From Betaproteobacteria bacterium (GTDB lineage Bacteria > Pseudomonadota > Gammaproteobacteria > Burkholderiales > Ferrovaceae): a DNA stretch of 41,962 bases. Location: assembly GCA_028866015.1 (NCBI GenBank), contig JAGWIW010000016.1, forward strand, positions 1-41,962, given 5' to 3'. Every line of letters starts with the position of its first letter. Position 1 is the stretch's first letter. This document shows positions 24,093 to 33,589 of the stretch, piece by piece. The notes under the pieces are model-generated. The model was given only the letters and a program-made list of their open reading frames with translations. It ran no database searches and was not told the DNA's origin. Both the position numbers and the translations under genes were made by a program.

Positions 24093-24181
24093 GAACTGAT
24101 TCCTTCCGACTTGGACAGCAAAGCGCACGAGCGAAAAAGGGGTCACCCAGTTTAGCAGAAGCAGGAGCCCGCCGGCAGCGC

Positions 24182-24187
24182 TATAAT
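24182..24187 (+). promoter_or_regulatory. -10 element of ppa
   Basis: A perfect TATAAT lies 38 bp before the ppa start. No clear -35 is visible at 16-18 bp upstream (AAGCAG at 24159-24164), so the match rests on the -10 alone. Confidence 0.5.
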
Positions 24188-24224
24188 TACGGCCGGTTTT
24201 CTTTATCCATCTTCAGGAAAGGTT

Positions 24225-24773
24225 ATGAATCTCGATCGAGTGCCGGCAGGGCGGGATATCCCCAACGATTTCAACGTGATCATCGAAATTCCGATGAACG
24301 GGGAACCCATCAAGTACGAACTGGACAAGGAAACGGGAGCAATGTTTGTCGACCGTTTCATGTCCACTGCCATGCATTATCCCTGCAATTACGGGTATAT
24401 CCCGAAAACGCTGTCGGATGACGGTGACCCGGTTGACGTGCTGGTGCTCACGCCAATTCCGCTGATCACGGGCGTGGTGGTGCGTTGTCGCCCAATCGGA
24501 ATGCTCAAGATGACGGACGAAGCGGGTGGCGATGCCAAGGTCCTGGCGGTGCCGGTGGACAAGCTCTGCAACATCTATCGTCCCATTCAGAGCCCGCGAG
24601 ACCTGCCTGAGCTTACCCTGAACCAGATCGCCCACTTTTTCGAGCACTACAAGGATCTGGAACCCGGCAAATGGGTTCGCATCGACGGATGGGTGGGGCA
24701 GGAAGAAGCCAAGGCTGAAATTCTGTCGGGCATCAACAACTTTGCCCAGGCCGAGAAGAAGCCCATGTACTGA
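24225..24773 (+). CDS. ppa: Inorganic pyrophosphatase, family I
   Basis: The 182-residue hexameric family I pyrophosphatase hydrolyses pyrophosphate to two phosphates. It has the metal-binding signature DDGDPVDVL (about residues 65-73), the upstream YPCNYGYIP, and the C-terminal [14 protein letters not shown]. The sequence AGGAAAGG lies just before the ATG. It stands alone between divergent dadA and convergent bioC and has its own promoter. Confidence 0.97.
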   Translation: MNLDRVPAGRDIPNDFNVIIEIPMNGEPIKYELDKETGAMFVDRFMSTAMHYPCNYGYIPKTLSDDGDPVDVLVLTPIPLITGVVVRCRPIGMLKMTDEAGGDAKVLAVPVDKLCNIYRPIQSPRDLPELTLNQIAHFFEHYKDLEPGKWVRIDGWVGQEEAKAEILSGINNFAQAEKKPMY

Positions 24774-24778
24774 GGCTG

Positions 24779-25636
24779 TCAGGCCGTCTTGAGGCTGATG
24801 ATGGGACGCCCGTCCGGCATTTTTCGCAGGGCGGGCTTCCATGCATGGCCGTAGACGATTTCGAAGGTGGCCGGCAGGCCATCGTTGCGGCGCAACCGTT
24901 CATACTCCTCTGCCAGTGCTTTCCACCGTCGCCGGCCTATGAGACTGCGCCGGCGCGACTCCAGCGTATTGATTCCTCCCACCAGGCGCAGATCCCGCAG
25001 CAGGTCAGGCAGGCTGGAATAGATCGCCGTCAGGTCTTCCCGGTCCATGACCGGATCGGAAAAACCTGCATGCACCAGGGCATCGCCCACATCATGCATG
25101 TCGGCAAATTCCTGCAGGTGTGCGCAGCCATCGGGATGACGCGCAAAAACCTGTTTCAGTTCCTTCAGTGTGTCCGGACCCAGCGTGCTGAATATGAACA
25201 ACCCCTCGGGGGCCAGCACGCGATGTACTTCCGGGATAAGTGCTTCCGGGTCGCAGCAGGGAAACAGCAGATTGGACCACACAAGGTCGATGCTGCCTGC
25301 CGCAAGGGGCAGTTGGCTTGCTTCGGCGCACAGCATATGGCGCTGCCCGGCTGTTCCGAACGGCCACCAGGATCGGCGCTGACGGGGTTGGGTGCGCAGC
25401 AGTTCAAGGGAGAAATCCACGTTCAGGATTTCGGCTTGGGGAAACAGCCGGTTCAACTCACCGCTGGCCATCCCGGTACCGGCCCCGAGGTCCAGGATGC
25501 GCCGTGCAGCGGGTTTGAGGAACGCCAGGTGTTCCAGCAGGCGATTGCCGACCTCCTTTGCCAGAACCGCGCTGTGGGCATGATGCCGGGCATGTCGGTC
25601 AAAGGCGCGCCGCAGGCGTACTGGTTCAGGCGTCAC
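24779..25636 (-). CDS. bioC: Malonyl-[ACP] O-methyltransferase BioC
   Basis: The 285-residue class I SAM methyltransferase methylates malonyl-ACP to start pimelate-chain synthesis for biotin. The SAM motif is [15 protein letters not shown] (about residues 46-60), with post-motif acidic residue in ILNVDFS and a later [15 protein letters not shown], a combination typical of BioC. The C-terminal region continues with an [16 protein letters not shown] segment. The GTG start at 25636 overlaps the bioB stop (GTGA), so the two are translationally coupled, bioB first. No BioH-type esterase is adjacent, and bioF, bioA and bioD are not in the window. Confidence 0.9.
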   Translation of the reverse strand: MTPEPVRLRRAFDRHARHHAHSAVLAKEVGNRLLEHLAFLKPAARRILDLGAGTGMASGELNRLFPQAEILNVDFSLELLRTQPRQRRSWWPFGTAGQRHMLCAEASQLPLAAGSIDLVWSNLLFPCCDPEALIPEVHRVLAPEGLFIFSTLGPDTLKELKQVFARHPDGCAHLQEFADMHDVGDALVHAGFSDPVMDREDLTAIYSSLPDLLRDLRLVGGINTLESRRRSLIGRRRWKALAEEYERLRRNDGLPATFEIVYGHAWKPALRKMPDGRPIISLKTA

Positions 25637-26625
25637 TCGGCATGCAGGCCCAGGCGGTCAAACAGGCGGCGGTCCCGCTCCACGTCCGGATTGCCGGTGG
25701 TGAGCAGCTTTTCGCCATAGAAAATCGAGTTGGCTCCCGCAAGGAAGCATAAGGCCTGCATTTCGTCGGACAGGGTTTCACGGCCAGCGGACAGCCGCAC
25801 CCGTGATGACGGCATGATGATGCGCGCACAGGCAATGGTGCGCACGAACTCGAAAGGATCAAGGGGTTCCGTGCCATGAAGGGGCGTGCCTTCCACCTGA
25901 ACCAGCAGGTTGATGGGAACCGATTCCGGGGCGGGATCAAGATTGGCCAGCTCAGCCAGGAGGCTGGCGCGTACTGTCCGGTTTTCACCCATGCCGACTA
26001 TGCCGCCGCAGCAGACGTGCATGCCGGACTGGCGCACGGCTTGCAAGGTATCCAGGCGGTCCTGGTAGTCCCGCGTGTGGATGATGTCGCCGTAAAACTC
26101 GCGGGAAGTGTCGAGATTGTGGTTGTAATAGTCGAGACCGGCCTGTTTCAGGCGCTCGGCCTGAGAGGGCTTGAGCATGCCCAGGGTGGCACAGGTTTCA
26201 AGGCCCAGGGCACGCACCCCTTCAATCATGTCGATCACCGCATCCAGGTCGCGATCCTTCGGACTGCGCCACGCGGCTCCCATGCAGAAGCGGGAGGCTC
26301 CGGAAGCTTTGGCTGCACGCGCTGCCGACAGAACCTCTTCCGTTGACAGGATGGCCTGGTTGGCCACTGCTGTGGGATGTCGAATCGATTGCGGGCAATA
26401 ACCGCAGTCTTCAGGACAACCGCCAGTCTTGACGGACAGCAGGGTGGACAGCTGCACCCCGTTGGGGTCGAAATGCTCCCGATGGACGGATTGGGCACGC
26501 CAGAGGAGGTCGTTGAACGAGAGTGCAAAAAGGGCTTCGACGGCTTCCACGGACCAAATCGTGGCGTTTTTCGAAGGAGAAGATTGCGTGTCTTGCGTGC
26601 GATGCACAGTAGAATGAGTATCCAT
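25633..26625 (-). CDS. bioB: Biotin synthase
   Basis: The 330-residue radical SAM enzyme inserts sulfur into dethiobiotin. The [4Fe-4S] SAM cluster ligands are Cys70, Cys74 and Cys77 ([11 protein letters not shown]), and the [2Fe-2S] cluster residues are expected in the [17 protein letters not shown] and [10 protein letters not shown] segments and the RLSAGRE Arg. The start ATG at 26625 (MDTHSTVH) lacks a strong ribosome site, and an upstream in-frame start at 26661 would overlap comF; family N-termini vary, so the exact start is uncertain. bioB and bioC form a two-gene operon divergent from comF. Confidence 0.95.
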   Translation of the reverse strand: MDTHSTVHRTQDTQSSPSKNATIWSVEAVEALFALSFNDLLWRAQSVHREHFDPNGVQLSTLLSVKTGGCPEDCGYCPQSIRHPTAVANQAILSTEEVLSAARAAKASGASRFCMGAAWRSPKDRDLDAVIDMIEGVRALGLETCATLGMLKPSQAERLKQAGLDYYNHNLDTSREFYGDIIHTRDYQDRLDTLQAVRQSGMHVCCGGIVGMGENRTVRASLLAELANLDPAPESVPINLLVQVEGTPLHGTEPLDPFEFVRTIACARIIMPSSRVRLSAGRETLSDEMQALCFLAGANSIFYGEKLLTTGNPDVERDRRLFDRLGLHAE

Positions 26626-26664
26626 GCCGGGATGATCAAGGACCGGCAGCCCGTTTGTCAAATC

Positions 26665-27366
26665 ATGCTGCGTTGCGTACCTGTCATGACTTTTTCCTCA
26701 TTTTGGCCGCGCCATTGTTTTCTCTGCGGCGCGGCGCATGGGGCGTCAGGCGCGCTGTGTTCCTGTTGCTGGTCTGATCTGCCGAAGCCCGGTCACCCTT
26801 GCTGTTTGCGATGCGGCGAAACCTTGCCTTGTTCGGGGGAATGCCGGTGCTGCCGTCAGCTTGATCCGGCCTTTGATGAAACCGTGGCTTCGTTCGCGTA
26901 CCGTTACCCGGTGGATGTGCTGGTCAGGCGCTTGAAATACAGCGGTGCATTGCAGCTGGCCCCAACCCTGGCCGAGGGGCTGAGCCAGGCCGTGACTGGC
27001 CGGGCAATGCCGGATTTGCTGGTGGCCATGCCCCTGTCGCTGCGCCGACTGCGTCAGCGCGGCTACAATCAGGCCCATGAAATTGCGCGCCGGGTTGCGG
27101 CTCGCTGTGGCCGGCCACTCAAGCCGGTTCTTGAACGGTTGCGTGATACCCAAGCACAGGCCGGACTCACCGCCGTGCGGCGGCGCGACAACCTGATCGA
27201 TGCTTTTCGTTGCAGCCACCCCCTTGCTGGCCTGAGGGTGGCGTTGGTGGATGACGTCATGACAAGTGGGGCCACCCTGGATGCTGCTGCGCGCACGCTG
27301 AAAGGTGCTGGAGCCTGCCATGTGGCGGCCTGGGTGGTCGCCAGGACTCCTGCCCCTGAATTCTGA
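26665..27366 (+). CDS. comF: ComF-family phosphoribosyltransferase-like protein
   Basis: The 233-residue protein has a Cys-rich zinc-binding N-terminus (CFLCG, CSCCW, CCLRCG, CRCC within residues 18-75) and a C-terminal type I phosphoribosyltransferase fold, with [20 protein letters not shown] and the PRPP loop [18 protein letters not shown]. ComF (GntX in E. coli) is needed for DNA uptake or later processing in naturally competent bacteria, and its enzymatic action is unclear. Both ATG 26665 and ATG 26686 are possible starts without a clear ribosome site. It is divergent from bioB, 39 bp apart, and 10 bp before trmL. Confidence 0.88.
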   Translation: MLRCVPVMTFSSFWPRHCFLCGAAHGASGALCSCCWSDLPKPGHPCCLRCGETLPCSGECRCCRQLDPAFDETVASFAYRYPVDVLVRRLKYSGALQLAPTLAEGLSQAVTGRAMPDLLVAMPLSLRRLRQRGYNQAHEIARRVAARCGRPLKPVLERLRDTQAQAGLTAVRRRDNLIDAFRCSHPLAGLRVALVDDVMTSGATLDAAARTLKGAGACHVAAWVVARTPAPEF

Positions 27367-27376
27367 GGATCGGTCA

Positions 27377-27841
27377 ATGTTCGAAGTGGTGCTGTTTCAA
27401 CCGGAAATCCCGCCCAACACGGGCAACATCATTCGCCTGTGCGCCAATACCGGTGCGCGGCTGCACCTCATCGAGCCACTCGGATTCGATATTTCCGATC
27501 GCCAGTTGCGGCGGGCAGGCCTTGATTATCACGAAAGCATGGTCATGCGCGTGCATGCGAACTGGGGTGCGTGCAGGCAGGCTCTGGAAAACCGGCGCTG
27601 GTTTGCGCTCACCACCAAGGCTGAGCGCCGGCATACGGAGCCGGACTACCGGCCGGGCGACGTGTTTGTGCTGGGTCCTGAAACACGGGGCTTGCCGGAT
27701 GCGCTGTTGCAGGAATTCGATGAAGCGCAACGCCTGCGGCTACCCATGGTGCCGGGCAGTCGCAGCCTCAACCTTTCCAATGCAGCTGCCGTGATGGTAT
27801 TCGAGGCCTGGCGTCAGCTGGGATTTGCAGGAGCTGTATAG
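27377..27841 (+). CDS. trmL: tRNA (cytidine(34)-2'-O)-methyltransferase TrmL
   Basis: The 154-residue SPOUT methyltransferase 2'-O-methylates the wobble base of tRNA-Leu isoacceptors. The family start is VVLFQPEIPPNTGNIIRLCANTGA, and the trefoil-knot SAM segments are FVLGPETRGLP and LPMVPGSRSLNLSNAAAVMVFEA. Its length fits TrmL/YibK. It follows comF by 10 bp and is convergent with gpsA, only 5 bp apart. In E. coli the same gene lies near gpsA-secB, which agrees with this layout. Confidence 0.95.
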   Translation: MFEVVLFQPEIPPNTGNIIRLCANTGARLHLIEPLGFDISDRQLRRAGLDYHESMVMRVHANWGACRQALENRRWFALTTKAERRHTEPDYRPGDVFVLGPETRGLPDALLQEFDEAQRLRLPMVPGSRSLNLSNAAAVMVFEAWRQLGFAGAV

Positions 27842-27846
27842 CCCCG

Positions 27847-28830
27847 CTATTCGGGACGGGGTTCGCGTGAAAGCAGCTGTTCCACCGCCTCGTGTGCCGT
27901 AAGGGTTCCCTGCAGGACGCCTTGCACGGCTTCCGTGATGGGCATTTCAACCTGGTGATGGCGTGCCAGCGCCACGGCAGAAGCAGCGGAAGTCACCCCT
28001 TCAGCCACGTGGCCCAAATTTCCCAGTATTTCGGGCAGTGTTTCGCCCCGGCCCAGCCCCTGTCCCACGCGGTAATTTCTTGAGAGGTTGCCGGTGCAGG
28101 TGAGCACCAGGTCTCCCAGTCCTGAAAGGCCCATGAACGTTTCCGTGCGGCCGCCCAGGGCCACTCCCAGGCGGGCGATTTCAGCCAACCCCCGGGTGAT
28201 GAGCGCTGCGCGCGCATTGAGGCCCAGTCCCAGTTGGTCGGAGAGGCCGGTGGCAATGGCGATGACATTTTTGAGGGCGCCGGCGATTTCCACGCCCACC
28301 AGGTCAGTGCTGGAATAAAGGCGCAGGCGGTGCCCGTGGAGCGTGCGTGCCGTTTCACGGGCAAAGGCAGGGTGGGGAGCGGCCAGCGTGATGGCCGCTG
28401 GCAGACCCGCGGCCACTTCCTCGGCGAAACTCGGCCCGGACAGCACGCCGCTCAGGGTGCCTGCCGCAACGGTTTCGGCCACGATCTGATGCGGCAAATA
28501 GCCGCTGTCCGGATCAAAGCCTTTGCAGGCCCACAGCAGGGGTAGTTTCGGGCGATGGTGCTGCAACTGTTGCAGCGTTTCGCGCAAGGCCGCCACGGGA
28601 ACCGCCAGGATCGCCAGGTCGGCATCCTGCACCGCCTCGTGCAGGTCTGCCGTAACGGCCAGCTGGGGCGGCAGAAGATGCCGGGCAAGATAGCGGGTGT
28701 TGATTCTGGTCGTGCGCATCTCGCCCATGGCGTCTGCGCTGCGGCCCCACAAGGTGCAGGGGTGCCGGCCGACGAAGCTGATGGCCAGGGCTGTTCCCCA
28801 GGCTCCCGCTCCGAGGATGGCCAGCTTCAT
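27847..28830 (-). CDS. gpsA: Glycerol-3-phosphate dehydrogenase [NAD(P)+]
   Basis: The 327-residue enzyme reduces dihydroxyacetone phosphate to sn-glycerol 3-phosphate, the head-group backbone of phospholipids. The N-terminal Rossmann motif is LAILGAGAWGTALAI, with CKGFDPDSGY and GVLSGPSFAEEV downstream. The catalytic Lys lies in GALKNVIAIATG, and the C-terminal domain has GRTETFMGLSGLGDLVLT and MPITEAVQGVLQG. It is the last gene of the rhodanese-grxC-secB-gpsA operon, 4 bp after secB. Confidence 0.96.
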   Translation of the reverse strand: MKLAILGAGAWGTALAISFVGRHPCTLWGRSADAMGEMRTTRINTRYLARHLLPPQLAVTADLHEAVQDADLAILAVPVAALRETLQQLQHHRPKLPLLWACKGFDPDSGYLPHQIVAETVAAGTLSGVLSGPSFAEEVAAGLPAAITLAAPHPAFARETARTLHGHRLRLYSSTDLVGVEIAGALKNVIAIATGLSDQLGLGLNARAALITRGLAEIARLGVALGGRTETFMGLSGLGDLVLTCTGNLSRNYRVGQGLGRGETLPEILGNLGHVAEGVTSAASAVALARHHQVEMPITEAVQGVLQGTLTAHEAVEQLLSREPRPE

Positions 28831-28834
28831 GGCG

Positions 28835-29311
28835 TTACTGGGTAACCGCGGATGCCGGCGCTGCCTGGGCCTCGGCTTCTTGCAGGCGTTGCTGGTAGAG
28901 CACTTCGAAATTGACCGGGTTGAGCATTACGGGCGGGAAACCGGCGCGTGTCACGAGATCGGATACGGCTTCACGGGCGTAAGGGAACAGGATGCCCGGG
29001 CAGGTGACGCCCAGTACGTAGGGCATGTCGGTTGCCGGAATGTTCTCGAGGCGGAATATGCCGGCTTCCACAACTTCCACCAGAAACAGGGTCTTGTCCT
29101 CCAGCTTGGCCGTGACAGTCACGGAAACGGTTGTCTGGAAAATGCCGGCATCAATGGTCTGGCTGTCATTGGACAGCTGCACTTCGATTTGGGGGGTGTC
29201 GCGTTCCAGGAAAATCTGGGGCGCGTTGGGCATTTCCAGGGAGATGTCTTTGACGTAGATCTTTTCGATGGAAAAAACCGGAACGTTGTTGGGTGCGCCT
29301 TCTTGAGTCAT
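28835..29311 (-). CDS. secB: Protein-export chaperone SecB
   Basis: The 158-residue SecB forms a tetramer that keeps preproteins unfolded for SecA. The family segments are present: [20 protein letters not shown] at the N-terminus, [36 protein letters not shown] and the C-terminal [20 protein letters not shown]. An Ala/Glu/Gln-rich tail follows. It lies 4 bp after grxC and 4 bp before gpsA in a tight operon, with AGGA in the grxC end serving as its ribosome site. Confidence 0.97.
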   Translation of the reverse strand: MTQEGAPNNVPVFSIEKIYVKDISLEMPNAPQIFLERDTPQIEVQLSNDSQTIDAGIFQTTVSVTVTAKLEDKTLFLVEVVEAGIFRLENIPATDMPYVLGVTCPGILFPYAREAVSDLVTRAGFPPVMLNPVNFEVLYQQRLQEAEAQAAPASAVTQ

Positions 29312-29315
29312 GGGT

Positions 29316-29591
29316 TCATTGTCCTGAAGTGGAATCGGCCAGAAGGGGATCCAGCCGGCCGGCCTGGTCTAGGGCGACGAGATCGTCGTAGCCGCCCACA
29401 TGGGTTTCGTTGACGAAAATCTGGGGTACGGTGCGCCGCCCGGTGCGGCTCATCATGGTGTCACGCTGCGCAGGGTCGAGGTCGACGCGGATTTTTTCCA
29501 GCGACGCCACCCCTTTTTTTAAAAGGAAGCGTTCCGCCATGATGCAGTAAGGGCAGACCCCGGTGGTGTACATGACAACGCGCGGATTCAT
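29316..29591 (-). CDS. grxC: Glutaredoxin 3
   Basis: The 91-residue glutaredoxin has the redox site CPYC ([12 protein letters not shown]) at about residues 13-16, the cis-Pro loop TVPQIFVN and the glutathione-binding [13 protein letters not shown]. It reduces disulfides with glutathione. It lies between the rhodanese-like gene (8 bp) and secB (4 bp), the usual betaproteobacterial order. Confidence 0.96.
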   Translation of the reverse strand: MNPRVVMYTTGVCPYCIMAERFLLKKGVASLEKIRVDLDPAQRDTMMSRTGRRTVPQIFVNETHVGGYDDLVALDQAGRLDPLLADSTSGQ

Positions 29592-29599
29592 GGGAGACC

Positions 29600-30022
29600 T
29601 CAGGCCTTTCCGGCAGACTTTTCAATGGGAAGGTTGGCTTCGACCCAGGAAGACATGCCGCCCTGAAGGACAAACACATCCGTGAATCCTTGTGCTTTCA
29701 GGGCTTTGGATGCCTTGCCGCTGTTCTGGCCGGTGGCCACGAGAATGACCGGCCGTGCTTTGAGTCGCGACATTTCCTCGGCGCGGGTTGCCAGTTCGTC
29801 TGCAGGGATATGGCGTGCACCGGGCAGGTGTCCGATCTCGAAATCCTTGGGGCGCCGCAAATCGATGACGATGGCGTGTTTCTGGTTGATGAGCCGGGTG
29901 GCTTCGAGGGTGGTCACGGCAGCCTGGGGACCCCACAGGGTCTGGAGCTCAGGCCAGGCGAGCATGATGCCGCTTGCCACCACCAGGATGACCAGGCCGA
30001 GATGCTGAAAGAGAAAGTCCAA
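29600..30022 (-). CDS. Membrane-anchored rhodanese-like protein lacking the catalytic cysteine
   Basis: The 140-residue protein has one N-terminal transmembrane helix ([17 protein letters not shown]) and one rhodanese domain (about residues 35-135): [22 protein letters not shown], then [18 protein letters not shown] and [17 protein letters not shown]. In active rhodaneses the loop after the fourth strand starts with Cys (C-x4-R-S type); here the corresponding segment is ATGQNSG with no Cys. Sulfur transfer is therefore unlikely, unlike typical YibN relatives, and it may only bind. The start is TTG at 30022. It begins the operon with grxC, secB and gpsA and is divergent from gpmA. Confidence 0.8.
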   Translation of the reverse strand: MDFLFQHLGLVILVVASGIMLAWPELQTLWGPQAAVTTLEATRLINQKHAIVIDLRRPKDFEIGHLPGARHIPADELATRAEEMSRLKARPVILVATGQNSGKASKALKAQGFTDVFVLQGGMSSWVEANLPIEKSAGKA

Positions 30023-30107
30023 GATGACGGGTGCTCCATGCTCGTAAAAACGCCCTGTATTCTACCAAAGAACCGCAATTGTTTTTCGCGCCCGTTATTT
30101 TTCTTGC

Positions 30108-30113
30108 TAGAAT
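30108..30113 (+). promoter_or_regulatory. Possible -10 of gpmA
   Basis: TAGAAT, 29 bp before the gpmA ATG and in an AT-rich stretch between the divergent rhodanese-like gene and gpmA. There is no good -35 at 17 bp. Confidence 0.35.
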
Positions 30114-30142
30114 GGCTCTATTTATTGTTACTGAATGGCGCC

Positions 30143-30892
30143 ATGAAGAAAATCGTGCTGCTGCGTCATGGGCAAAGCGTCTGGAACGAGGAAAATCGCT
30201 TTACCGGATGGGCTGACGTGGGGTTGACTGCAAGGGGTGTGCAGGAAGCGCTTCGTGCAGGACAATTGATGAAATCGGCGGGATTCGAAATCGATCTGGC
30301 CTTCACATCAATGCTCCAGCGCGCCATCAAGACATTGTGGCTTGGCCTGGAAGTCATGGAGCGCATGTGGGTGCCGGTGGTGAGCGACTGGCGCCTGAAT
30401 GAACGCCATTATGGCGATCTGCAGGGACTCAACAAAGCGGAAACCTCGGCCCGTTTCGGAGAGCAGCAGGTTTACCAGTGGCGCCGCAGCTATGATATCC
30501 GCCCTCCCCAGATGCCCCTGGACGACAGTCGCAGCGAAGTCGGGGATCCGCGTTACCGCCAGCTCTCAAGCCAGGAGCTGCCGCGCGGCGAAAGCCTGAA
30601 GGACACCGTGGAGCGGGTCATTCCCTACTGGGAAAACGTGATTGCGCCGGCCGTGCGCAATGGCCGCCAGGTTCTGATCGTGGCACATGGCAATTCCCTG
30701 CGCGCCCTGGTCAAGTATCTGGGCCGGATTGCAGATGATGCCATCGTGGGCGTCAACATTCCCACCGGAATGCCCATGGTGTATGAACTGGATGAAGATC
30801 TGTCCGCTCTCAACAGTTACTATCTGGGCGACCCGGATGAAATCGCCCGGATGACGCAGGCGGTTGCCAACCAGGGTCGCATCGAATCCTGA
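30143..30892 (+). CDS. gpmA: 2,3-bisphosphoglycerate-dependent phosphoglycerate mutase
   Basis: The 249-residue glycolytic enzyme interconverts 3- and 2-phosphoglycerate. It has the phospho-histidine motif [20 protein letters not shown] near residue 6, then [16 protein letters not shown], the second catalytic His in [15 protein letters not shown], and the C-terminal [13 protein letters not shown]. The length equals that of typical dPGM. The ATG at 30143 is preceded by a weak ribosome site. The next gene, envC, starts 9 bp after its stop, as in many proteobacteria. Confidence 0.97.
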   Translation: MKKIVLLRHGQSVWNEENRFTGWADVGLTARGVQEALRAGQLMKSAGFEIDLAFTSMLQRAIKTLWLGLEVMERMWVPVVSDWRLNERHYGDLQGLNKAETSARFGEQQVYQWRRSYDIRPPQMPLDDSRSEVGDPRYRQLSSQELPRGESLKDTVERVIPYWENVIAPAVRNGRQVLIVAHGNSLRALVKYLGRIADDAIVGVNIPTGMPMVYELDEDLSALNSYYLGDPDEIARMTQAVANQGRIES

Positions 30893-30901
30893 GCAGGTCG
30901 G

Positions 30902-32131
30902 GTGGCGGCGCGCACACACATCATTGCCGGGCTGCTTTCCCTCCTCGTTAGCGGGATGGCATGGGCAGGCCCTGCCAACGATCTGGAAGACCTGCGTGGA
31001 CGCATTCACCAGCTGCAGCGTGAACTCTCCGCCACGGAAGGTTCCAAACACGAAGCGGTGGATGCCTTGCGCAAGTCCGAGCGCGCCATCAGCGAAATCA
31101 ACCGCGTCCTGCGCAAGCTGGACCAGCAGCACCAGGCCCTTCAGTCGGAGCTGGGTCGCTTGCACCAACGTTCCAGTCGTACCCAGGATGCAATCGGACA
31201 AGGCCAGGCAGCCCTTGCGGCGCTGCTGAGGCACCGCTACGAACAGGGGGCTTCCGAACCCCTGTCCCTGCTGCTTTCAGGCAAGGATCCCGACGACATC
31301 GCGCGCCAGATGGAGTATCTGGAAGTGCTGGCGCGTTCCCGTGCAGAGACGCTTCAGGCCTTGCACAACAACCTGCAGACGCTGGCCCAGGTTACCGCCG
31401 AACGCGAACAAAAGCTGCGCCAACTGGCCCAGGTCCAGGCCGAGCAGGCCAGCCAGCGCAAGCGCCTGCAGGCAGAAAACCAGGAACGAGCCAAGCTGGT
31501 GGCAAACCTGTCCAGCAAGATGAAGAAGCAGAAACGCAGCCTGCAATCCCTGAAAAAGGACGAAAAGCGGCTGACCAGGCTGGTGGAAGACATCAACCGG
31601 ATGCTGGCAAGGCGGGAAAAGGAACGCCGTCGTCGGCGCGAGGAGCGAAAGCAGGCGGGCGAAGCAGGGGGCAAGCAGCCTCCGGCGGTGGCCATGATCG
31701 ACAAGGTGCCGGAATTCGGCTATGACAGCGACGGCTTTGCCCGGATGAAAGGCCACCTGCGGCTGCCCGTAGCCGGGGAACTGATGAACCGGTTTGGCAG
31801 TCCACGTTCGGATACCGGATTAAGCTGGCGCGGTCTGTTCATCCGGGCCCCGGAAGGACGGGAAGTCAAGGCGGTGGCCTCTGGCCGGGTGGTGTTTGCA
31901 GACTGGCTGCGGGGTTTTGGCAACCTGCTCATCATTGATCATGGAGGCAGCTACATGAGCCTCTATGGTGGTGTGCAAAGTCTTTTTGTCCAGGTGGGCG
32001 ACCTGGTCAAGGGCGGAACCACGGTGGCCAGCGCCGGCAGTACGGGTGGAAACAGCCAATCGGGGCTATACTTCGAGCTTCGTTATCAAAGCAAGCCGTT
32101 CGACCCCATGACATGGGTGGGTCGTCCGTAA
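30902..32131 (+). CDS. envC: Murein hydrolase activator EnvC
   Basis: The 409-residue protein activates the amidases AmiA/AmiB at the division site. It has a signal peptide (IIAGLLSLLVSGMAWA), a long coiled coil (about residues 25-255, heptads rich in Gln, Arg, Leu), and a LytM/M23 domain at the end: RFGSPRSDTGLSWRGLFI, GRVVFADWLRGFGNLLIIDHGG, MSLYGG and GLYFELRYQSKPFDPMTWVG. The Zn-binding His/Asp residues of active LytM peptidases are replaced (for example by Arg in SWRGLF), which is the known state of EnvC, an activator without own hydrolase activity. The GTG start is used. It lies between gpmA and the ctpA-like gene. Confidence 0.93.
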   Translation: MAARTHIIAGLLSLLVSGMAWAGPANDLEDLRGRIHQLQRELSATEGSKHEAVDALRKSERAISEINRVLRKLDQQHQALQSELGRLHQRSSRTQDAIGQGQAALAALLRHRYEQGASEPLSLLLSGKDPDDIARQMEYLEVLARSRAETLQALHNNLQTLAQVTAEREQKLRQLAQVQAEQASQRKRLQAENQERAKLVANLSSKMKKQKRSLQSLKKDEKRLTRLVEDINRMLARREKERRRRREERKQAGEAGGKQPPAVAMIDKVPEFGYDSDGFARMKGHLRLPVAGELMNRFGSPRSDTGLSWRGLFIRAPEGREVKAVASGRVVFADWLRGFGNLLIIDHGGSYMSLYGGVQSLFVQVGDLVKGGTTVASAGSTGGNSQSGLYFELRYQSKPFDPMTWVGRP

Positions 32132-32145
32132 ATCATCAAAGGATC

Positions 32146-33576
32146 ATGGATATGGGTGGGCAATTCAAGAAACTGGGGTTGGTGCTGCTGGGTGCAGTCA
32201 TCGGTTTTTCCCTTACGCTCAACTTTTCTGCGGTCGCTGAGCGTCCCCAGGCCGGCACGCCCCTGCCGATTGAAGAGCTGCGCACCTTCAGCGAAGTCTT
32301 CGGTCGCATCAAAAGCGATTATGTGGAACCGGTGGACGATCGCAAGCTCATCAAGGAAGCCATCACGGGCATGGTGGCCGGGCTGGATCCGCACTCCGCC
32401 TACCTTGACCAGGATGCCTACAAGGAGCTTCAGGCCGGAACGCAAGGCGAGTTTGGCGGTCTGGGCATTGAAGTGACCATGGAAGACGGTCTTGTCCGGG
32501 TGGTGTCCCCCATTGACGACACCCCGGCATCGCGAGCCGGCATCAAGCCGGGTGATCTCATCATCAAGCTCGACGAGATGGCAGTCAAAGGCATGACGCT
32601 CAACGATGCCGTCAAGCGCATGCGCGGCAAGCCCAATACCCAAATCACCTTGACTCTGGTGCGCAAGAACGCCCCCAAACCGATTGTCGTCACCCTGACC
32701 CGGTCCGTCATCAAGATGAAGAGTATCAAGCTCAAGGAAGTGGAGCCAGGCTATGCCTCCATTCGCGTGAGCCAGTTCCAGGAACGCACCGGCGAAGACC
32801 TGGCCGCTGCCATCGAGAAGTTCTACAAGGACAACAAGGGCTCTGTCAAAGGGCTGGTGCTGGATCTGCGCAACGATCCAGGCGGACTGCTCAATGCCGC
32901 TGTGGGCGTCTCGGCCGTGTTCCTGCCGCAGGATTCCCTGGTGGTCTATACCGAAGGCCGTGTGCCCGATGCCAAGATGCGACTGACTGTGGAGCCTGAA
33001 AATTACCTGCGCAGCCCCACGGAGTCCGACTATGTGGCTGCACTGCCCGCCAGTGTGAAGAAGATCCCGATGGTGGTGCTGGTCAACAGCGGTTCGGCTT
33101 CGGCCTCGGAAATCGTGGCGGGTGCACTGCAGGATCATCACCGCGCCACCATCATGGGCGTGCGCACGTTCGGCAAGGGGTCGGTGCAAACCATCCTGCC
33201 GTTGTCCAACAACACGGCACTCAAACTCACCACGGCCCGTTATTTCACACCGAGCGGCCGTTCCATCCAGGCCAAGGGGATCGAGCCCGACGTGGTGGTG
33301 CCTGAAGATCCCGACATGGTGGATGCCTCCCTGGGCATTCGCGAAGCGGACCTGGAAGGGCACCTGTCCAATCCCACGGACAGCAAGGCTGGTACAGGTG
33401 CGGATGCTGCAGCTGCTGCTGCGGCTGCCAAAGCTGCGGCGCTCAAGGCGCAGGAGGCGGCTGCCAGGACTGCCCGCAAGCCCGATGCCAAGCTTCAGAA
33501 CGGCAAGGAAAAGCCCGACTATCAGCTGAACCAGGCCATCGCTTTCCTCAAGGGAAAACAGCAGAAAACCAACTGA
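32146..33576 (+). CDS. ctpA: C-terminal processing peptidase, S41 family
   Basis: The 476-residue periplasmic serine protease has an N-terminal membrane anchor (KLGLVLLGAVIGFSLTL), a PDZ domain (about residues 95-180) around FGGLGIEV and ASRAGIKPGDLIIKLDEMAV, and the S41 protease core. By motif and spacing the nucleophile is Ser319 in GSASASE and the general base Lys344 in FGKGSVQ, 25 residues apart as in Prc/CtpB. The C-terminal ~90 residues include an Ala-rich low-complexity stretch (about residues 420-445) and a lysine-rich end. It starts 14 bp after envC with a ribosome site AAAGGA. It probably cleaves the C-terminus of periplasmic proteins or peptidoglycan hydrolases; the substrate is inferred only. 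Confidence 0.92.
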   Translation: MDMGGQFKKLGLVLLGAVIGFSLTLNFSAVAERPQAGTPLPIEELRTFSEVFGRIKSDYVEPVDDRKLIKEAITGMVAGLDPHSAYLDQDAYKELQAGTQGEFGGLGIEVTMEDGLVRVVSPIDDTPASRAGIKPGDLIIKLDEMAVKGMTLNDAVKRMRGKPNTQITLTLVRKNAPKPIVVTLTRSVIKMKSIKLKEVEPGYASIRVSQFQERTGEDLAAAIEKFYKDNKGSVKGLVLDLRNDPGGLLNAAVGVSAVFLPQDSLVVYTEGRVPDAKMRLTVEPENYLRSPTESDYVAALPASVKKIPMVVLVNSGSASASEIVAGALQDHHRATIMGVRTFGKGSVQTILPLSNNTALKLTTARYFTPSGRSIQAKGIEPDVVVPEDPDMVDASLGIREADLEGHLSNPTDSKAGTGADAAAAAAAAKAAALKAQEAAARTARKPDAKLQNGKEKPDYQLNQAIAFLKGKQQKTN

Positions 33577-33589
33577 CGGTTGGCCTGAC

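Noticed and set aside
27840-27863. GC-rich hairpin between trmL and gpsA as terminator
   Set aside because: A 7-bp stem is possible, but there is no T-tract on either strand and it overlaps both stop regions.
33395-33480. Ala-rich repeat-like stretch in ctpA
   Set aside because: It is low-complexity coding sequence of the C-terminal tail with varying codons, not a DNA repeat array.
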